A program made the position numbers and the translations under genes. From Larix kaempferi (taxonomy: Eukaryota > Streptophyta > Pinopsida > Pinales > Pinaceae), in NCBI GenBank assembly GCA_027924585.1, contig BSBM01000059.1:4278001-4342000 (forward strand): a DNA stretch of 64,000 bases. Direction: 5' to 3'. Under the pieces are notes generated by a model. That model had not been told where the DNA came from, searched no databases, and saw only the letters and a program-made list of their open reading frames with translations. This document shows positions 20,895 to 33,454 of the stretch, one piece after another (position 1 is the first letter of the stretch; each line of letters starts with the position of its first letter).

Positions 20895-23166
20895 CCAGGT
20901 TTGTTGTGTATTTTCTTAGGGTCATTTTCCCAAAAAGGGAGCCCTTGTAAACTTGGAAGTTAATTAATGAAAAGCTGATTTTGAATGGAAGAAAATTGTG
21001 TATCTGTTTTGATCTGTTTCCTATATTTTGCTTCTGCTAGAAAATTTCTGTTAATTAATTCCAGCAGTACAAATAAATCAATGAGCCGAAATTTCATATT
21101 TGAGCAAGGAAAATCAGTAGGAGTTTGTTTCTCTAGATCTAGTGTTTGGAAAAATTAACATACTGCATGGGATGAAAATAGCCAATTTCAAAAGCAACAC
21201 ACTATGACCAAAATACAGTCACGTTGGCATTGAGTTGTGGACAACAATTGATAGAATCCATTGAAATGGATCTAGACGGAGCTGATCAGGGATGATATGA
21301 CCAAATTTCCTTTGGGAATGCCTGGGATGGCTACAAAATTAATATTTGCAATGAAAGTACCCGTCTTAGGCATAGGTAGCCAATGAAAGTACCACTGAAA
21401 ATCTTGTAATGGTTTGTAACTCCCAAGTGACTCCCATATTCGGATTAGTGGGCTTCTTTTATTAAGAGCCCATGATCATGACATCTAGGACACAACTGAT
21501 TTGAAGCTCTGCAATGGAGATTTCAAGTACACAGCAAATATGAAGAATATACTATTCCAATTGTTTTACCATTTTGAACTGTGTACCTACTCTCTTTTAT
21601 TACCAATGTTGCAAAACTCAGCATCGGCAAATAAGAGGAGCAGGTCATCAATTTGGGAAATCGGAAAAAATCAGCAAGCATAAACTCGGACCTGAAATTC
21701 AAAAAAAATTGAGAGAAAGCAGAGATTTTTGCTATGGACACTATTACATAAATTATGGTTTTAGTTTAGTTTTTTATATTATTGTTTATGGAATAATGAA
21801 TGATATCATGTTTGATGTCTCATGTACTTTTAGCAATTCTGAATATTTATTTCGACTTTTTATAATTCTCATTTCTTTAATACATTTTGTTTGAACCCTT
21901 TTAATATTTCACTAGAAATCTGGGGAGCACTTATATCCACCCATGAATCTCATTCCCTTGTACCCCCATCCCCTCGTCCGAGAAGCTTGTGCAACATGGG
22001 TTGCACCCAATTAGCGATTCGCAGTCTCCAGTGTAATCCTCTACAGAAATATGTATGTGATCTTCAATTAGTTGCTAGCACATCTCCTGACTAATTGTTT
22101 ACTATGTATTTATACACACTCAAGAAGTAGGGCACCCTTACCAAGAGGGGGTTGTGGGTCTACATAAGTAGGGGGCAATCCCTGAAGGGGATTATTGAAC
22201 CTACATATCAAAGTTGACTAGATCAGCCTTAACCAAAAGGTAGTAATACAATAAATGATTAGATTAATGCCCAACCAATTGCATTCATGACAAGAAAAGA
22301 ATTGGTCATAGCCGAATGTGAGGATTACAGCATTCTCAACAGACCTAATCAAACTTGTACAGGTAGGCTCATTAACCCCTATTTGGGGTAGTGCCCTACT
22401 TAAGTTGTGTATAAATACACTACAACTATCATTTGATTTGCATCATATTGTGATCTTCTTGATCTCCCTTGCAAAGTGTTTTATGCCCAAGGGCACCTGT
22501 GCCTTTGGCATTCTCTTGTGATTGGCACTCCTTTTATGTGCACTTGTGCTTGAGCATTTTTCTCTCTCTCTAGTGCACAAGAGTCATCTCTTTCCAGTGT
22601 ACTTTTGACTGGGTTATCACAAAAATTGGGTTTGTCTTTGGTTCCATTCAATTCTCTTGCTTTCATTTGTGAATCTCAAGATATTATTGCGATTTTTCAA
22701 TATGTAATAAGAAAAAGGCACCCTTGATAACGCTGATTGAATATTGTATAAGGCTACACCAAGCCAAACTGATTGCTATTCCAGCCCTAATTTTCATCCA
22801 TAGAAATCAGGTTTTGATATAAATCATGTTCGAGTAGGTGTTTTCCATCAAGATGTTGAGTGCCTTGTTGGATTTTCTAGGATGGGATTTTTTAGGATGG
22901 GATTTTCCCAGTACCGCTTTTGTTTGTCTGATGCAATCCTCATCGTTCCATGAATGTACTTATTTGTTTTATGAAGTAACAAATGCAGCATTTCAAAAAA
23001 AATTGCTCTGGGATGGACAACAACAAAAGCACATCAATTCCATTAACAAAGAGACTGCATAGGGATAAACAACAGATGAAAGCTCATTTCCAAAACAAAA
23101 TAAACCAAGAGAACAACAAGAAAGCTTACAAAGAAACTTATACCTAACAAAGAAAAGCTAACTTAC
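20895..23166. other. Gene-free intronic stretch with inverted LTR-promoter copies
   Basis: 21169-21268 repeats 14879-14976. Three related promoter-like segments occur: 22104-22150 on the minus strand, 22370-22420 on the plus strand (TATAAATA at 22410), and 23945-24015 on the plus strand. They share GGGGTAGTGCCCTA-type words before the TATA box. The first two form an inverted pair about 200 bp apart. A splice-framed exon was not seen here; ORFs 21501-22094 have no recognisable content. Confidence 0.35.
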
Positions 23167-23236
23167 ACTTGTACATGAGAAGTTGCCGTGTGCATTTTAA
23201 CAAACATTGACGCTCCAAGAAATATTGCATTGCAAT
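23167..23236 (-). CDS. NUP188: Probable exon of NUP188-like nucleoporin gene (exon called 5 here)
   Basis: The minus-strand block between TTCATTGCAG and GTAAGT encodes 23 residues, IAMQYFLERQCLLKCTRQLL plus MYK, ending in phase 1. The QYxxERQCLLKCTR run is what I recall as a hallmark of plant NUP188, a large scaffold nucleoporin of the inner ring of the nuclear pore. It follows exon 23303-23379 across a 66-bp intron in the matching phase. The following exon is not visible in 1-23166, so that intron probably runs past the left edge. The call rests on remembered family features; a translated search would settle it. Confidence 0.6.
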
Positions 23237-23302
23237 CTGCAATGAACAAACCTATCAGGAAATGCATTTGAACAAATTATGTATCAATAAGCCCAGACCA
23301 AC

Positions 23303-23379
23303 CTGATATCTAGCATTATTACATTTCTGAGCTCCATGAATAACCGTTCTCTTCTTAGAATGCCCTTCTTGGACATTGC
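23303..23379 (-). CDS. NUP188: Probable exon of NUP188-like gene (exon called 4 here; 5' border less sure)
   Basis: The minus-strand exon ends CAG with GTTGGT as donor and is 66 bp upstream of exon 23167-23236. In the frame set by that exon it reads NVQEGHSKKRTVIHGAQKCN then NARYQ and stays open to AAAG at 23380. That AG is taken as the acceptor because a TGA lies just upstream. It should begin with two bases completing a codon from the missing exon. Charged, non-repetitive content and exact phase agreement support it; the acceptor is not a strong one. Confidence 0.45.
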
Positions 23380-25290
23380 CTTTATATGTTCAAAAGTTTT
23401 GAATCTATTGATGTCTACTGCAAATCTGGACCTCTCAAGACTCAATTACTTCTTAAAATTTGACAATTTCTACAAGACCACAACATTGATTTGCAGTACG
23501 CATTTCACAGCAGAAACTTAAATTTTGTTTAAATATTTTGTTCATTTGATGTTCATTGCAATGGGAATCAACATTCTGGCTGTTTTGCAAGCAGATTATG
23601 GTCATCCTAAGTAACATGTTTGCTGAGACAGGGTCATGTGAGATCATTGAGGTTTGCCGTATCTCTGCAGTAATCAAAGATCAGATGGATTTTGAAGCTT
23701 TTAACTCAAAACTAACCCATCACCCTTTTAAAGCTTTTATCATTTGACTCCATGCAGACTGTGCTGACTTTATCCTTTTTTTATGTTTCATTGTGTCAGG
23801 GAGCAGGGTGATCCATGTATAAATTTTCGGTTGGGGATTATGATTAATCTTCACTTGAGGCCATATGCCAACCCTCTATTTGATGTATTGTGACTTTATT
23901 GAGCCTACATATGGGTAATTAACCCACTTTATTGTATTTTTCAATATTTGACTAGGTTCGCCTCATCACCCTATTGGGGATAGCACCCTAAACCCTAAAG
24001 GAGGTGTATAAATAAAGCACACTCATCTGTAATTCATTCTCCAGTTATTATTTGATAAAAGCCCAGGGGAAATATTCCTCTAGTGCGCTTTTTTGTTCAT
24101 GTGCTTGGCTATTACAGCAGTCTATCCGAAGGGGCACAATCAGTACCCATATTTGGCCCATCTCTCATCGGATCCCATTGCTTCAGCTTGCCCTTCAGAC
24201 CTCACTAGGTGTTTGTATGCGTGGGTTGCAGATCTTTTGACGCCTGTTGATATTGCTATGGATCGACTTCCTCTATTTAGGTATTCCCCAAACGCGCCTA
24301 GCTGCCTCTTACCAACTAGGCAAGAGCTGAATAGAATCACTCGAGATGACATTTATAGGTAATTTGTGCAGGTCACTTGGATCAACCCTACGGTGGTTTA
24401 CATCCCAAGATGGCCTTTTATGCTGAGCACTTCATGGATCTAAGGGGCAGTCTCATTGTTTAGCCTCATTGCACACTATGCCATTGGACACACACTCTTT
24501 GTATTCCTTATGGACAGTTCAGAGTGGGTTATCATCGTCTTAGGGTGGAGATGGACCACCAAATCGATTGATAAGACAGGATTTGCCAAGCATGTCAAGT
24601 TCGAGAGGCTGGGATCGAGGATCACTTCATCTTTCATTATCCTATCTACAACGAGATTCATGGGAGCTTCCACTATCTTTTTCAAGACCTTCTCACAGAG
24701 CTTTAGACTTTGACTGGTTTTGTAAGATATCCCAATTAGAGATGTCTGACCTTATACCTGTAGCAGGCCCTCCGGTTTCACTCCCTCGTGCTTCAACGAC
24801 ATTTGCAGTCTGGACCAACCTCCACTCAGTAGATTACTTATTTCCAGTGCTCCCATCTTCTAGGGGCACCAATGGACACGCGGATGGCAATACTAGTTCT
24901 GACTACATATTAGTTAGGACATGGAGGACCACCTCCACTTCCGCCAAACAACCACGACATGGCCAGTCTTGCCCCATCCTAGTAGCCAGATGATATCATC
25001 CAAGTCCCACCAACACACCCCCCACTCCAAGCAATGGCACATTACCCATTATAGCTCCTATTCCAATTATTCCTCCAAACAAAGTACTATTTTGAGATTC
25101 CTTCATTCGGCCTCGGATGTTAGGAGAGATGCTTCCTACACACCATGACAAATTTACCACTTTTGTATCACAGATTCTAGAACCACTCTCTTTGTAGATT
25201 CCTCTTCTAGATCGACACTCCATCTTTGGAGTTAGCCCTTTTTGGAGTTTAGGTGAGAGTCATACTTCTTGCTTTTTATCAAAGCCTCTT
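23380..25290. other. Intronic; LTR-type DNA leading to the copia primer site
   Basis: A promoter-like TATAAATA sits at 24007-24014 after CCCTATTGGGGATAG. The stretch from about 23.9 kb to 25494 is probably the copia 5' LTR, since it ends at a primer-binding site, but its left border could not be fixed. ORFs on both strands (24052-25223) have no recognisable domain and fall inside this LTR. Confidence 0.35.
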
Positions 25291-25387
25291 TAGTGCTCCC
25301 ATTTTGTATTGAAGTCATGGTACCACACAGTCCCATTGACCTACTTTTGTGGTCATTTTTTGGACATTAATAAAATTATCTTATCTG
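25291..25387 (+). repeat. Dispersed GGTC repeat, copy inside a copia LTR
   Basis: TAGTGCTCCCATTTTGTATT, then CCATTGACCT, then GGACATTAATAAAATTATC match the reverse complement of the copies at 39411, 40461, 46111 and 49525. This copy lies about 107 bp before a copia PBS, so the family may be the transcribed 3' part of a copia LTR. Confidence 0.6.
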
Positions 25388-25494
25388 TTGTGTTCATCAT
25401 TAATTGTTGTTTTAATTTTGTTGTAATTTTCGCTTGGTTGCATTAGGGTTTATTGGAGATTTCACTATAGCTCAACTATCTTATAATCTCAACA

Positions 25495-25508
25495 TGGCAT
25501 CAGAGCCA
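25495..25508 (+). other. Copia primer-binding site (initiator tRNA-Met)
   Basis: TGGCATCAGAGCCA directly follows an LTR end in AACA. It differs from the usual TGGTATCAGAGCC by one base. Confidence 0.8.
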
Positions 25509-25632
25509 ATGTGGACTCTTCTTTCTCTATCCAAAATTTTTTCAGGTTTGTTTCAGGTCCAAAGCTAGGGTTCCAGCACTCCGTTCTAAGATAGGCAAGA
25601 GGTTTCTAGAGTTTTTATCTTTTCTTTCACCA

Positions 25633-26740
25633 ATGCCCTTCTTCTTTGGCCGCACCTTCCTCTTTAACTCTTTTCGGCCAATTATAATACAAGGTTTTCA
25701 AAGTTGTGCTGGTATCTCGTGCATCTATGGATGGGAACAACCCAACTACCATATTTGGGTCAATCAAATGACAACCCTTGTTCGTAGCAAGGATTTATGG
25801 ATGTATATGGAGAAAAAAACCTTGTTGTACCTAATGAAAACAAGTAAGACACAGTTTGCTCGAAAAGGGATGAATCCCTTGGATTGATTACTCTCTATGT
25901 TTAGTCGAACCTTGTTTATCAATGATCACACCAAGAATAAAGAAAGTGCAAAGCAGATTTGGGATACTTTTCACACCTTATTTGGCAAAGTGAACACTAC
26001 TCAAGTTAGTGGACTTGAAAATAAGCTCTCCAATCTCAAGATGGCTAACATTGCTAGCATCGAAGAGTACATGGCAAGGTTCAAGAACCTACAAATTGGC
26101 ATTAATCACATCCAGTTGTGGCACAGAAAAAATACGATTAAAAATATGCAAGTATTGTTCTAAATAATCTTTCTCCTGCATACAAAAAAATTTCTATCAT
26201 TTTCTACAATGTTCCTCTCTTTACCAAGGCCCCCATTTCTCTCTCTTTAGAGGATGTAATTTCACACCTTGTCCAACATCACGTCACCTTGCAAAATTTA
26301 GAACAAAATAAATTCTATCATTTTTTACAACATTCCTCTCTTTATCAAGGCACCTATTTCTCGCTCTTTAGACGGTGTATTTTCAAACCTTCTCCAACAA
26401 GTCTCCTTGCGGAATTTAGGAGACCTAACTCATGATCAAGCGCATTCAAAGGCTACCTACTCCTCATGTACGCACGAGTCTATAGGGGAAAGTTCCAAAT
26501 CCTTTAAGAAAAACATGATGTTTGCTCTTATTGCCATAATGAAGGGCATTCCTTTAAAACTCGTCTCCTTTGTCTTCAAAAGATTGAAGATATTGGTGGG
26601 AAAACAGCTAGCAACAATGACCTATTTGAAGATAAGGTTGATACTTCTTATACTACACATCTGTCTTCAAAAAGATTGAAGATATTGGTGGGAAAACAGC
26701 TAGCAACAATGACCTATTTGAAGATAAGGTTGATACTTCT
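25633..26740 (+). pseudogene. Ty1/copia gag (broken)
   Basis: Frames 25633-25887 and 25897-26163 plus a later frame make a copia Gag. Visible are NYHIWVNQM and KDLWMYMEKK at the N-terminus, then the core with AKQIWDTFHTLFGKVN and SIEEYMARFKNLQ, then a CCHC knuckle near 26522 (CSYCHNEGHSF with a final Cys). Stops and frameshifts interrupt it. Two internal tandem duplications were seen: a 121-bp period starting near 26192 and 26313, and a 91-bp period starting at 26571 and 26662. It lies directly downstream of the primer site, in the expected order. Confidence 0.75.
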
Positions 26741-26789
26741 AATACTACACATCTAAGCTCTGCACTCTACTTTATGGTCTTCAACTTCT

Positions 26790-26990
26790 TCACATGAAGG
26801 GATTGTGGATTCAAGGGCAACTAAACATATGAGGAAGCACAAACACCTTCTCTCTAACTACAGTTATCAACATAAAGGTGAGCATGCAACTATCAGTGAT
26901 GATTCAACTCTCTCAATCTCTGGTTGTGGCACTGTTGTGAATGATGATGCTAAGTATGGAGATGGTCACGACTCACCATCTTCCTAGAGT
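26790..26990 (+). pseudogene. Ty1/copia protease start (inactive)
   Basis: The frame reads VDSRATKHM followed by ATISDDSTLSISGCGTV. Plant copia proteases have D-S-G-A-T-x-H-M, so the catalytic motif is kept except Gly to Arg. The element is lost after about 26990; the next sequence is unrelated. Confidence 0.7.
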
Positions 26991-27869
26991 GGGACCAAAT
27001 CATCTATCTATTTATCACATCACACACACACAAATAAAAACGTGAAAGTTTGGTTGGATAGATGGGTTGATAAAGACATAAATAACAAGCTCAAATTTGT
27101 AGCTTCTAGATATTGTGATGAGATTGAATGTATATTACTATATAAAAGTTGGGAAGTCTTCTTCAACTCGAACTTCGAATAAATACATTGCAACGGTGGC
27201 CAATGCAAATGATGACAGTAAGCTATGGGACTTCCATACACCAATTATGGATCCTTCATACACATGAGCCATTTTGCCTCACTAAGGGTCTTCCACAGAG
27301 CAACCCTCTTGGTGGTGTTTGTGATGGATGTGTGATGGATAATCATCATCAATAGTCCTTTCCAAAGGACAACTCAAGGCATGCCGCTAAGCCACTTGAA
27401 TTAATTCAAGTTCATGGGAAAATCACCAAAGCAAGCTTATCCTATTGATTCAAAAAGAGTAATTGGCTCGTGTTTGTTACACCTCAGAGTACCTATAGCG
27501 TTCTCAATCCGGTCTACCAGAGCAAAGGTTAAAAAAAATTGATAAAAAGGCCATGTTGAAGCATAGAGTGTTGATTTGAGGCTAAATACCCCTAAACATG
27601 TCATGGATGGTCCACTTGATTTTCTTTTCCAGGACGTGCTCACCCTGTAGGGGTTGTTGCCCTTGAGGGGCTAATCACTTAGACGCATGACCACACTCAT
27701 TTATTTTCCATGTGAAAGGTGATAGCATTTGTTTAGCACACCTTATTTGCTCACTTGGACATATTTTACCCCTCCTTTGGGTTGTGTACCCACAAATTGT
27801 ACTTCCTTATTGGAAAAGACTAAAGGATGATAAAGGAGGACGTTGAGGGCACACATCTGTTGGGGTTAG
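26991..27869 (+). other. Gene-free; 3' internal end of a Tat/Athila-type element from about 27600
   Basis: A short (CA)n run lies at 27021-27030. From about 27640 (GGGGTTGTTGCCCTTGAGGGG, one base group apart from 15727) to GGAGGACGTTGAGGG at 27836 the sequence follows 15700-15987, then an LTR starts. I see no intact ORF. Confidence 0.4.
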
Positions 27870-29268
27870 TTGGGGCACAACGTCCTCCTTTTGGCACACC
27901 TTGCACTTGGTGTAGCCTAATTGCATTGTTATATTGTTATTTTATGTATTTTTAGTGGCTTAGCCTCCAAATTTGTGGGTGAGCAAGATAAAATGTTATA
28001 TTTTCACATTATCTTGTAGGCTACTTACTTAAAATTAGGTGAGGCTAGTCTTATATAAATAGAGCCTCACTCTCATTGTAAAAACACAAGATATGGGTTC
28101 ATTATGACATCTTTTCTTTTTCTACTAGTGTATTGGAGCTCTTGATGCTATGCGCACCTCTCTTGGGATGATCTTCTTTGCTTGAAGGTTGATTGAAGTG
28201 ACATTTAGGGTTTATATTGCACATGTTATAGGTTGATGTTAGAATGGTTCTACTAACTCAATCACAAAGGTAACCTAGGACGAAATTCTGCTCATCTTTG
28301 TTAAAGAATCAGTAAGTTATACTTTGACCTAGTTTAATTATGCTTTATGGTGCATTACTCTTATGTGCTAGGGTTTCTTGTTGATATTTTGTTAACCTAG
28401 CATTATATTAGGCCTTGGATCCCTTCTCTTGCCCTAATTAGGTTCTTCTACCTAACCCTTGAGGTTGCTAGTTGATGCCCTAATTGCAAGTATTGGAAGC
28501 CATATCTAGAGAGGGACGTTGCTATCGATCTCTCAATGCCCTGGGGATTGAGACAAGAATCATATCCCTATCTTTTAAACAAATCTACCTATATTTTACC
28601 AATTTATTTGTCTTACTATTTTACATGCATCTTTATATGTTGAAAAACCCTAAAAATCTAGATAAATTCATAAAACCAAAAATATTTGGAATTTGATCAT
28701 TCTAGTCCACCCACCAAATTCCCCCTACTGGATTTATCCACAGATTTCTGAGGGCATCCCCATTTGCTTGGGTGCATTGGGAAACATGAATCTACCCAAA
28801 TTAGGGTTTCTATTGGGTTTTTGGCAAGTCTGATTGGATCAACAAGTGCACGCTAGTTCACTTGATCTTCTCCCTTTCAGAGCACACCTTTCTGAGGTAG
28901 TGACTTGCGAAGTGTGAAACCTTACCTTGGAAATTGTGACGTGCATTGAATGTTGTGATATTGATTGATGTTCACTGAAAGATTGAATTAACTCCTTTAT
29001 ATGTTTTATGTGCCTTTATTATTCATTGTTGACTCCATATAAGGCACTGATCTTGGCTATGAGTCTAGTACGAGGGTATTTGTAGGCTATCGGTGATTGC
29101 AGGTACTCATTCCTCCATTAGGGACTCTCCCCTGTGTTCAAGAGTTACCCAAAGAAGTTAAGGAGAAAGATTGAGGTGGCATCGGGTCTTCCCTCCTCTT
29201 ACACACTCACCATCACTAGCACAAGGCCATAGTCTACTTTGAAAGGACTCCCAGTTTGAGTGGTAACA
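27870..29268 (+). mobile_element. Tat/Athila-type LTR with adjacent primer site
   Basis: It starts TGTTGGGGTTAGTTGGGGCA and ends GAGTGGTAACA, 1399 bp. It is the sister of 15988-20894 and shows the uninterrupted target (TATGCGCACCTCT near 28155) of the nested element there. Its right half (28670-29268) is homologous to 32920-33671. TATAAATAG at about 28055 may be the TATA box. Confidence 0.55.
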
Positions 29269-29272
29269 TTTT

Positions 29273-29290
29273 TGGCGTCGTTGCCAAGGA
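29273..29290 (+). other. Primer-binding site, tRNA-Asp type (Tat/Athila group)
   Basis: TGGCGTCGTTGCCAAGGA lies four bases after the LTR end. The tRNA-Asp primer site known from plant Athila/Tat gypsy elements is TGGCGCCGTTGCCGGGGA, three mismatches away, all C-to-T or G-to-A. Confidence 0.75.
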
Positions 29291-29639
29291 CGCTTTAAGA
29301 CTGTTGCAGGACAGTTGGGGTGTGTTGCGCGGGTCATATTTTTCATCTCCCTAGCAAGAACGACATTCGCTTGGAACGCAATACAACATTTGGCACCAAG
29401 GCTAAATCTATTTTCGGGATCTCGGGAACATATGAGGACTTTCGTGAAGTTGAAAGAAGTTCTTGTTTTTGTACTTCGATAAGATTATTGTTGAGCACTA
29501 ACTTGGCAGGTCTTATCGAGTGACTCCTCTAAAGAAAAATTGAAAGAAGTGCGAGTAAGACACAAGCCCTCAGCTATTGAAACGAAGCTTATCTTGGGAA
29601 TCCATTAAAGAATTTCATGCAACATGACGAATGTTTATA

Positions 29640-29930
29640 TGGATGCCTTTGAATTTTTCAAATATTTGGGCTCCTCCCCATGAACCAATAAGATGTAGAT
29701 CCCTATGAAGTTCCAAACTTTAATGGCAATGAAGATTCAGGTACACCATATTTGATGGGATTTTTGCAGTTCACGAGTGAGAGAGGCATCCTCTATGAAA
29801 GTGACATGATGAAATTTTTATCTTTCAGTTTGAAGGACTATGCCAAGATGTGGTATGAGTCTCTTGGAGCAAGGACAATTTCCTCTTATGCATACTTTCT
29901 AGAAATATTATGTAAATGTTAGTAACCCGA
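29640..29930 (+). pseudogene. Gag fragment of Tat/Athila gypsy element
   Basis: One frame reads VPNFNGNEDSGTPY, then MKFLSFSLKDYAKMWYESLG and ARTISSYAYF, matching the Gag core pattern FSL-x(2)-AK-x-WY-x-SL-x(3)-TISS. Downstream the match stops. Stops interrupt the frame upstream. It sits about 370 bp after the primer site, as expected. Confidence 0.6.
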
Positions 29931-30093
29931 CAACATTGACCAATGGATAACTGGTATTCAAGAGATCTAAGGATTTTACGATTCATTCAGGATTGTTGCA
30001 GAAGGGTGCCATGACGAAGATCAATCCATTGACAGCTTCCATAAAGAAGACCTTGTCGAACAAATCCATGATGAAGATCAGTCCTCGGAAGGA

Positions 30094-30483
30094 TTGCTTG
30101 AAGAAAACGTTGTTCAAGATCTTGTCCATAACATTCTCGACCTTATGTCTGAAGATGAACGCACCCCTGAAGATTATAAAGACAGAGAGGCAATAATCAA
30201 AGAACATGAAGAAATGTCGAGTCCTCCTTGTCTTGGGGAGCCTTGTGATGTTTTGAGACTCTTGGAAAAAAGTAATATAGTTCCTTTGCACAATGAACAA
30301 AGTGATGATTATTGGGAATTTCGGGGCCCACCTAACTATGATTCTTCGAGGCCAAGCAACATTAAATTTGAGCTTTGGGGTCTCACTGATTCTGAAGAGC
30401 AGGTCAATGATCCTTCTCAACCAAAGCAAGTTCTTGTTACACATCTGAAACCAAATGAGGAAGCTCTCCAAGTCCTATTTTGA
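30094..30483 (+). CDS. Acidic 129-residue ORF of unknown function after the gag fragment
   Basis: Asp/Glu-rich, Pro-containing frame (for example EDERTPEDYKD, FRGPPNYDSSRP) with no domain I recognise. Similar acidic frames continue in broken form to about 31060 (DEDVVDEDWINPF near 30510, LEDFGSP near 30645). It could be the rest of a non-autonomous retroelement polyprotein. The antisense ORFs here are shadows. Confidence 0.3.
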   Translation: MLEENVVQDLVHNILDLMSEDERTPEDYKDREAIIKEHEEMSSPPCLGEPCDVLRLLEKSNIVPLHNEQSDDYWEFRGPPNYDSSRPSNIKFELWGLTDSEEQVNDPSQPKQVLVTHLKPNEEALQVLF

Positions 30484-30499
30484 ATTCACAAGAGTGTTG

Positions 30500-33454
30500 A
30501 AAGCATGGTTGACGAAGATGTGGTTGATGAAGATTGGATAAATCCTTTTGCAATGGAATATGATGATGAAGTACTCCAGGTTGTGGATCATGTTGTCGTT
30601 GACAACAATCACCATATGTAGTTGTCTTATTATAATAAAGGGTTGGAAGACTTTGGAAGCCCAATCTCCAATGAGATCTCTCCAGACTCAATTCAATCTA
30701 GCCTACCCGTCATTCGAAAAGATGTACAAACGTGGACTCTACTTGCAGAAGTTGAGGAGTCAGTTTTATCAAGTACAGGTAAGTGTTGGATGACATACTT
30801 GAAATCAAGTATGTGGACAGGTATAGTATTTACTTCTCCTTACCATGATATCTGTTATTTATCTTTTCACTTAAAACTTGAAGGCATGAATTTTGTGGAT
30901 GATAATTTCAAATTTGTAAAGATTATCGATACTGACATGATTATTAGAAAGTTCAAGAAAGTGTTTGCATGTCTAAACGAATGCTTGAACAAGTGCTGGG
31001 ATGTAATGTTCCGTTTTGATAAAACTGGAACAAATGGCATGCAGAGCATGCGACCCATAGCTCAAGAGCGTGCGAGCATGAATGCAAAAGTGAGATGCAT
31101 CCAACAAAAAGTGAGAAGCATGCAATCATGCATGCATGCAAAAGTGAGATGCATGCAACTCAACTGAAAAATAGAAGAGAAAGTAACTTAGGTATACAAA
31201 AGTTAGGGCATGCAATGTCAAAGTTATAAAATAAGGATGAAGTGAGTTACTAGGTATCTATTGTTATTATTGATCATTGAGATTCATGTTAAGAGCTCTG
31301 AGAGCCATTTAGGGTTTAGGGCACACTGCCCTAGCCAACAAGTTTGGGTTCTATGTTGACATCTACACATCGTAGTCAACTTCAAGAGGATAGATCACCC
31401 CGATCTATCACCATGCTTCAAAATTGACACAGTTTGTCGAGTTTTGAGTTCAGGGTTCGAGTTTCATACCAGCTGGTTGATTTATCACAGCTGTGGTTCG
31501 ATTTTGAGAAGATTGGGCAGTGAGGGCACACCCTTGGAAGTCTGCGTACAAGGAGAGGGCGTATTTATATCTTGTTGAGCGTAGCAAACACTTAAAAAAT
31601 ATTTGGCAAAGATCACATCCTTCATTGCTGCAAATTTGTTGTTGATATCGTGGCCCTATTGGCAGCCCTTTTCCATTACAAGGGGGCCCATTCTTCACAG
31701 TAGGAGCAGTGTAGAACTCATCAAGTTTGGGGGCAGCGATTTCATGTATTGGCAACGCCCTAGCAACAGCATCTTCTTTTGACAGTAGCACGGATGTAGA
31801 GTAAGGACGTGGGCATATAAATCTGGGGTTTTTCATAGAAGAAGGCCCTAACTCATTCGTGTATTAGTCCTTCTCTTCCATGGACAATGAATAGACATTT
31901 AAGAAGTAAACTCTAACTGGAGGTTCGTATCATCTTCTAGGAGACGTGAGCCCACATATCAAGTTGTTGATTATTGGAGAAGCCACAAGCTTAACCTTAG
32001 AAGTCGTGTGGATCAATAAAGAGGTCATGTAATTGCCAAGAATACCAAGTACCAGCTGGTTCACCATTTAAATATCAGTCCTTGGCGAGGGAGATTCGTA
32101 TGATTGTCATTCCACTCTTATTGGCAGCCATTCATCATTCTAGCAGTGATCTCCTATTTTGAGGAGTTGCATGCATTAGAGGAAGGCGTGAACATAAATT
32201 ACAGTGCTGGGCGTGTTCTGTACACCTGGGCACATACAATAATTGTTATAGAAGGGAAGATCTACATCATTGAGTCATCATGGTCATGCTGGGCGCTTTC
32301 TGATTGTTGGGCCATACATTATACCTTGGGACAGTCATCAATTAAAGTGGAGAAATCGCTTGCATACACTTCCTATCAGCACACTTCATATCTGATTATT
32401 GGAGTCATATTCTACCAGTGGGGTGATTTCCTTGGACAGCACACTTCCTATCGGTTCTTATCCAAATCTGATTTTATACATAAACTGCTACAGCATTCCG
32501 CACGTTAGCAATCTTGCTATTACAGGTCAGAATTATGTATTTTGATAGCTGGTTATAGTATGTTGTTCTAAGTTACCGGAAACGTCACCCTAGGCCTGTT
32601 GAAACGCCGTTCCAAGCTTCCGAAACGGAATCTGATTCGAAACGCGGCTGAAACGGCTTGGATACGGATCAAAATTTTCTGAAACGGATCTGTGAAGTTT
32701 GGAAACGGGTCAAAGAAAGGAGTTTCGATTTGGGTCGGTTCCATACCCTAAAGGCCATCTGCCCGTCGTTTACGCTCAGCGAGTCCACGTTCAGGGTTCA
32801 GCTGCTCAGCAGTCCGCGTCGAAGGTTCAGCAAATCAGCAGTCCACGTCGAGGGTTCAGCCTAAGTCACAGGGTTTGCTACTTATTCCAAATGCCCTAAA
32901 AATCAGAATTATTGCAAAAACCAAAATATTTGCTGAATGATAATTCTGGTCCACCCACTAAATTCGCCCTAGCTGATTTGTCGACAAATCCCTGAGGGCG
33001 TCATATTCTGGCCTGTCACATTGGGAAACGTGAAACTGTCTAAAACAGAATTTTCAGCAGACTGTCAAAAACCGATTTTCAGCAGACTGTCAAAAACCGA
33101 ATTTCAGCAGACTTTTTTTAATCTGATTGGGAAATCTGGTGTGCCCCAGTCCACCTGATTGTCTTCTCTACAGGTCGCACTTTACTGGGGTGCTGCCTTG
33201 GGAAGCATGGAAACCTGTTTTATGATTTCCGAAGTATATTACAGTGCTGATTTTTTTGCTGATATTGACAGGCAGAATTAAATTAACAGTAACCCCTCTA
33301 ATGTGATTGCATGTATGTTTATTAACCATTGTTGACTCCAAATAAGGCAATGATCTTGGCTATAAAGCTAGCAAGGGGTATTTGCAGGTTGTTAGTGATT
33401 GCAGGTACTCACTATTTGGTAAGGGACTCTCCCCTGGGTTAGGAGTTTCCCGGA
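30500..33454 (+). other. Retroelement tail and diverged LTR sequence
   Basis: 31040-31150 holds repeated GCATGC and AAAAGTGAGATGCATCC-type words. 31145-31330 is related to the LTRs at about 6060-6200 and 9912-9950. From 32920 the sequence follows 28670-29268 (GGTCCACCCACTAAATTC, then TGGGAAACGTGAA). AAACG-rich words (GGAAACG, GAAACGG) cluster at 32578-32720. The 128-residue minus ORF 31836-31450 and plus ORF 32104-32508 have no recognisable content. Confidence 0.35.

Noticed and set aside
31450-31836. 128-residue minus-strand ORF
   Set aside because: Antisense to LTR-type DNA related to other LTRs in the window; no recognisable motif.
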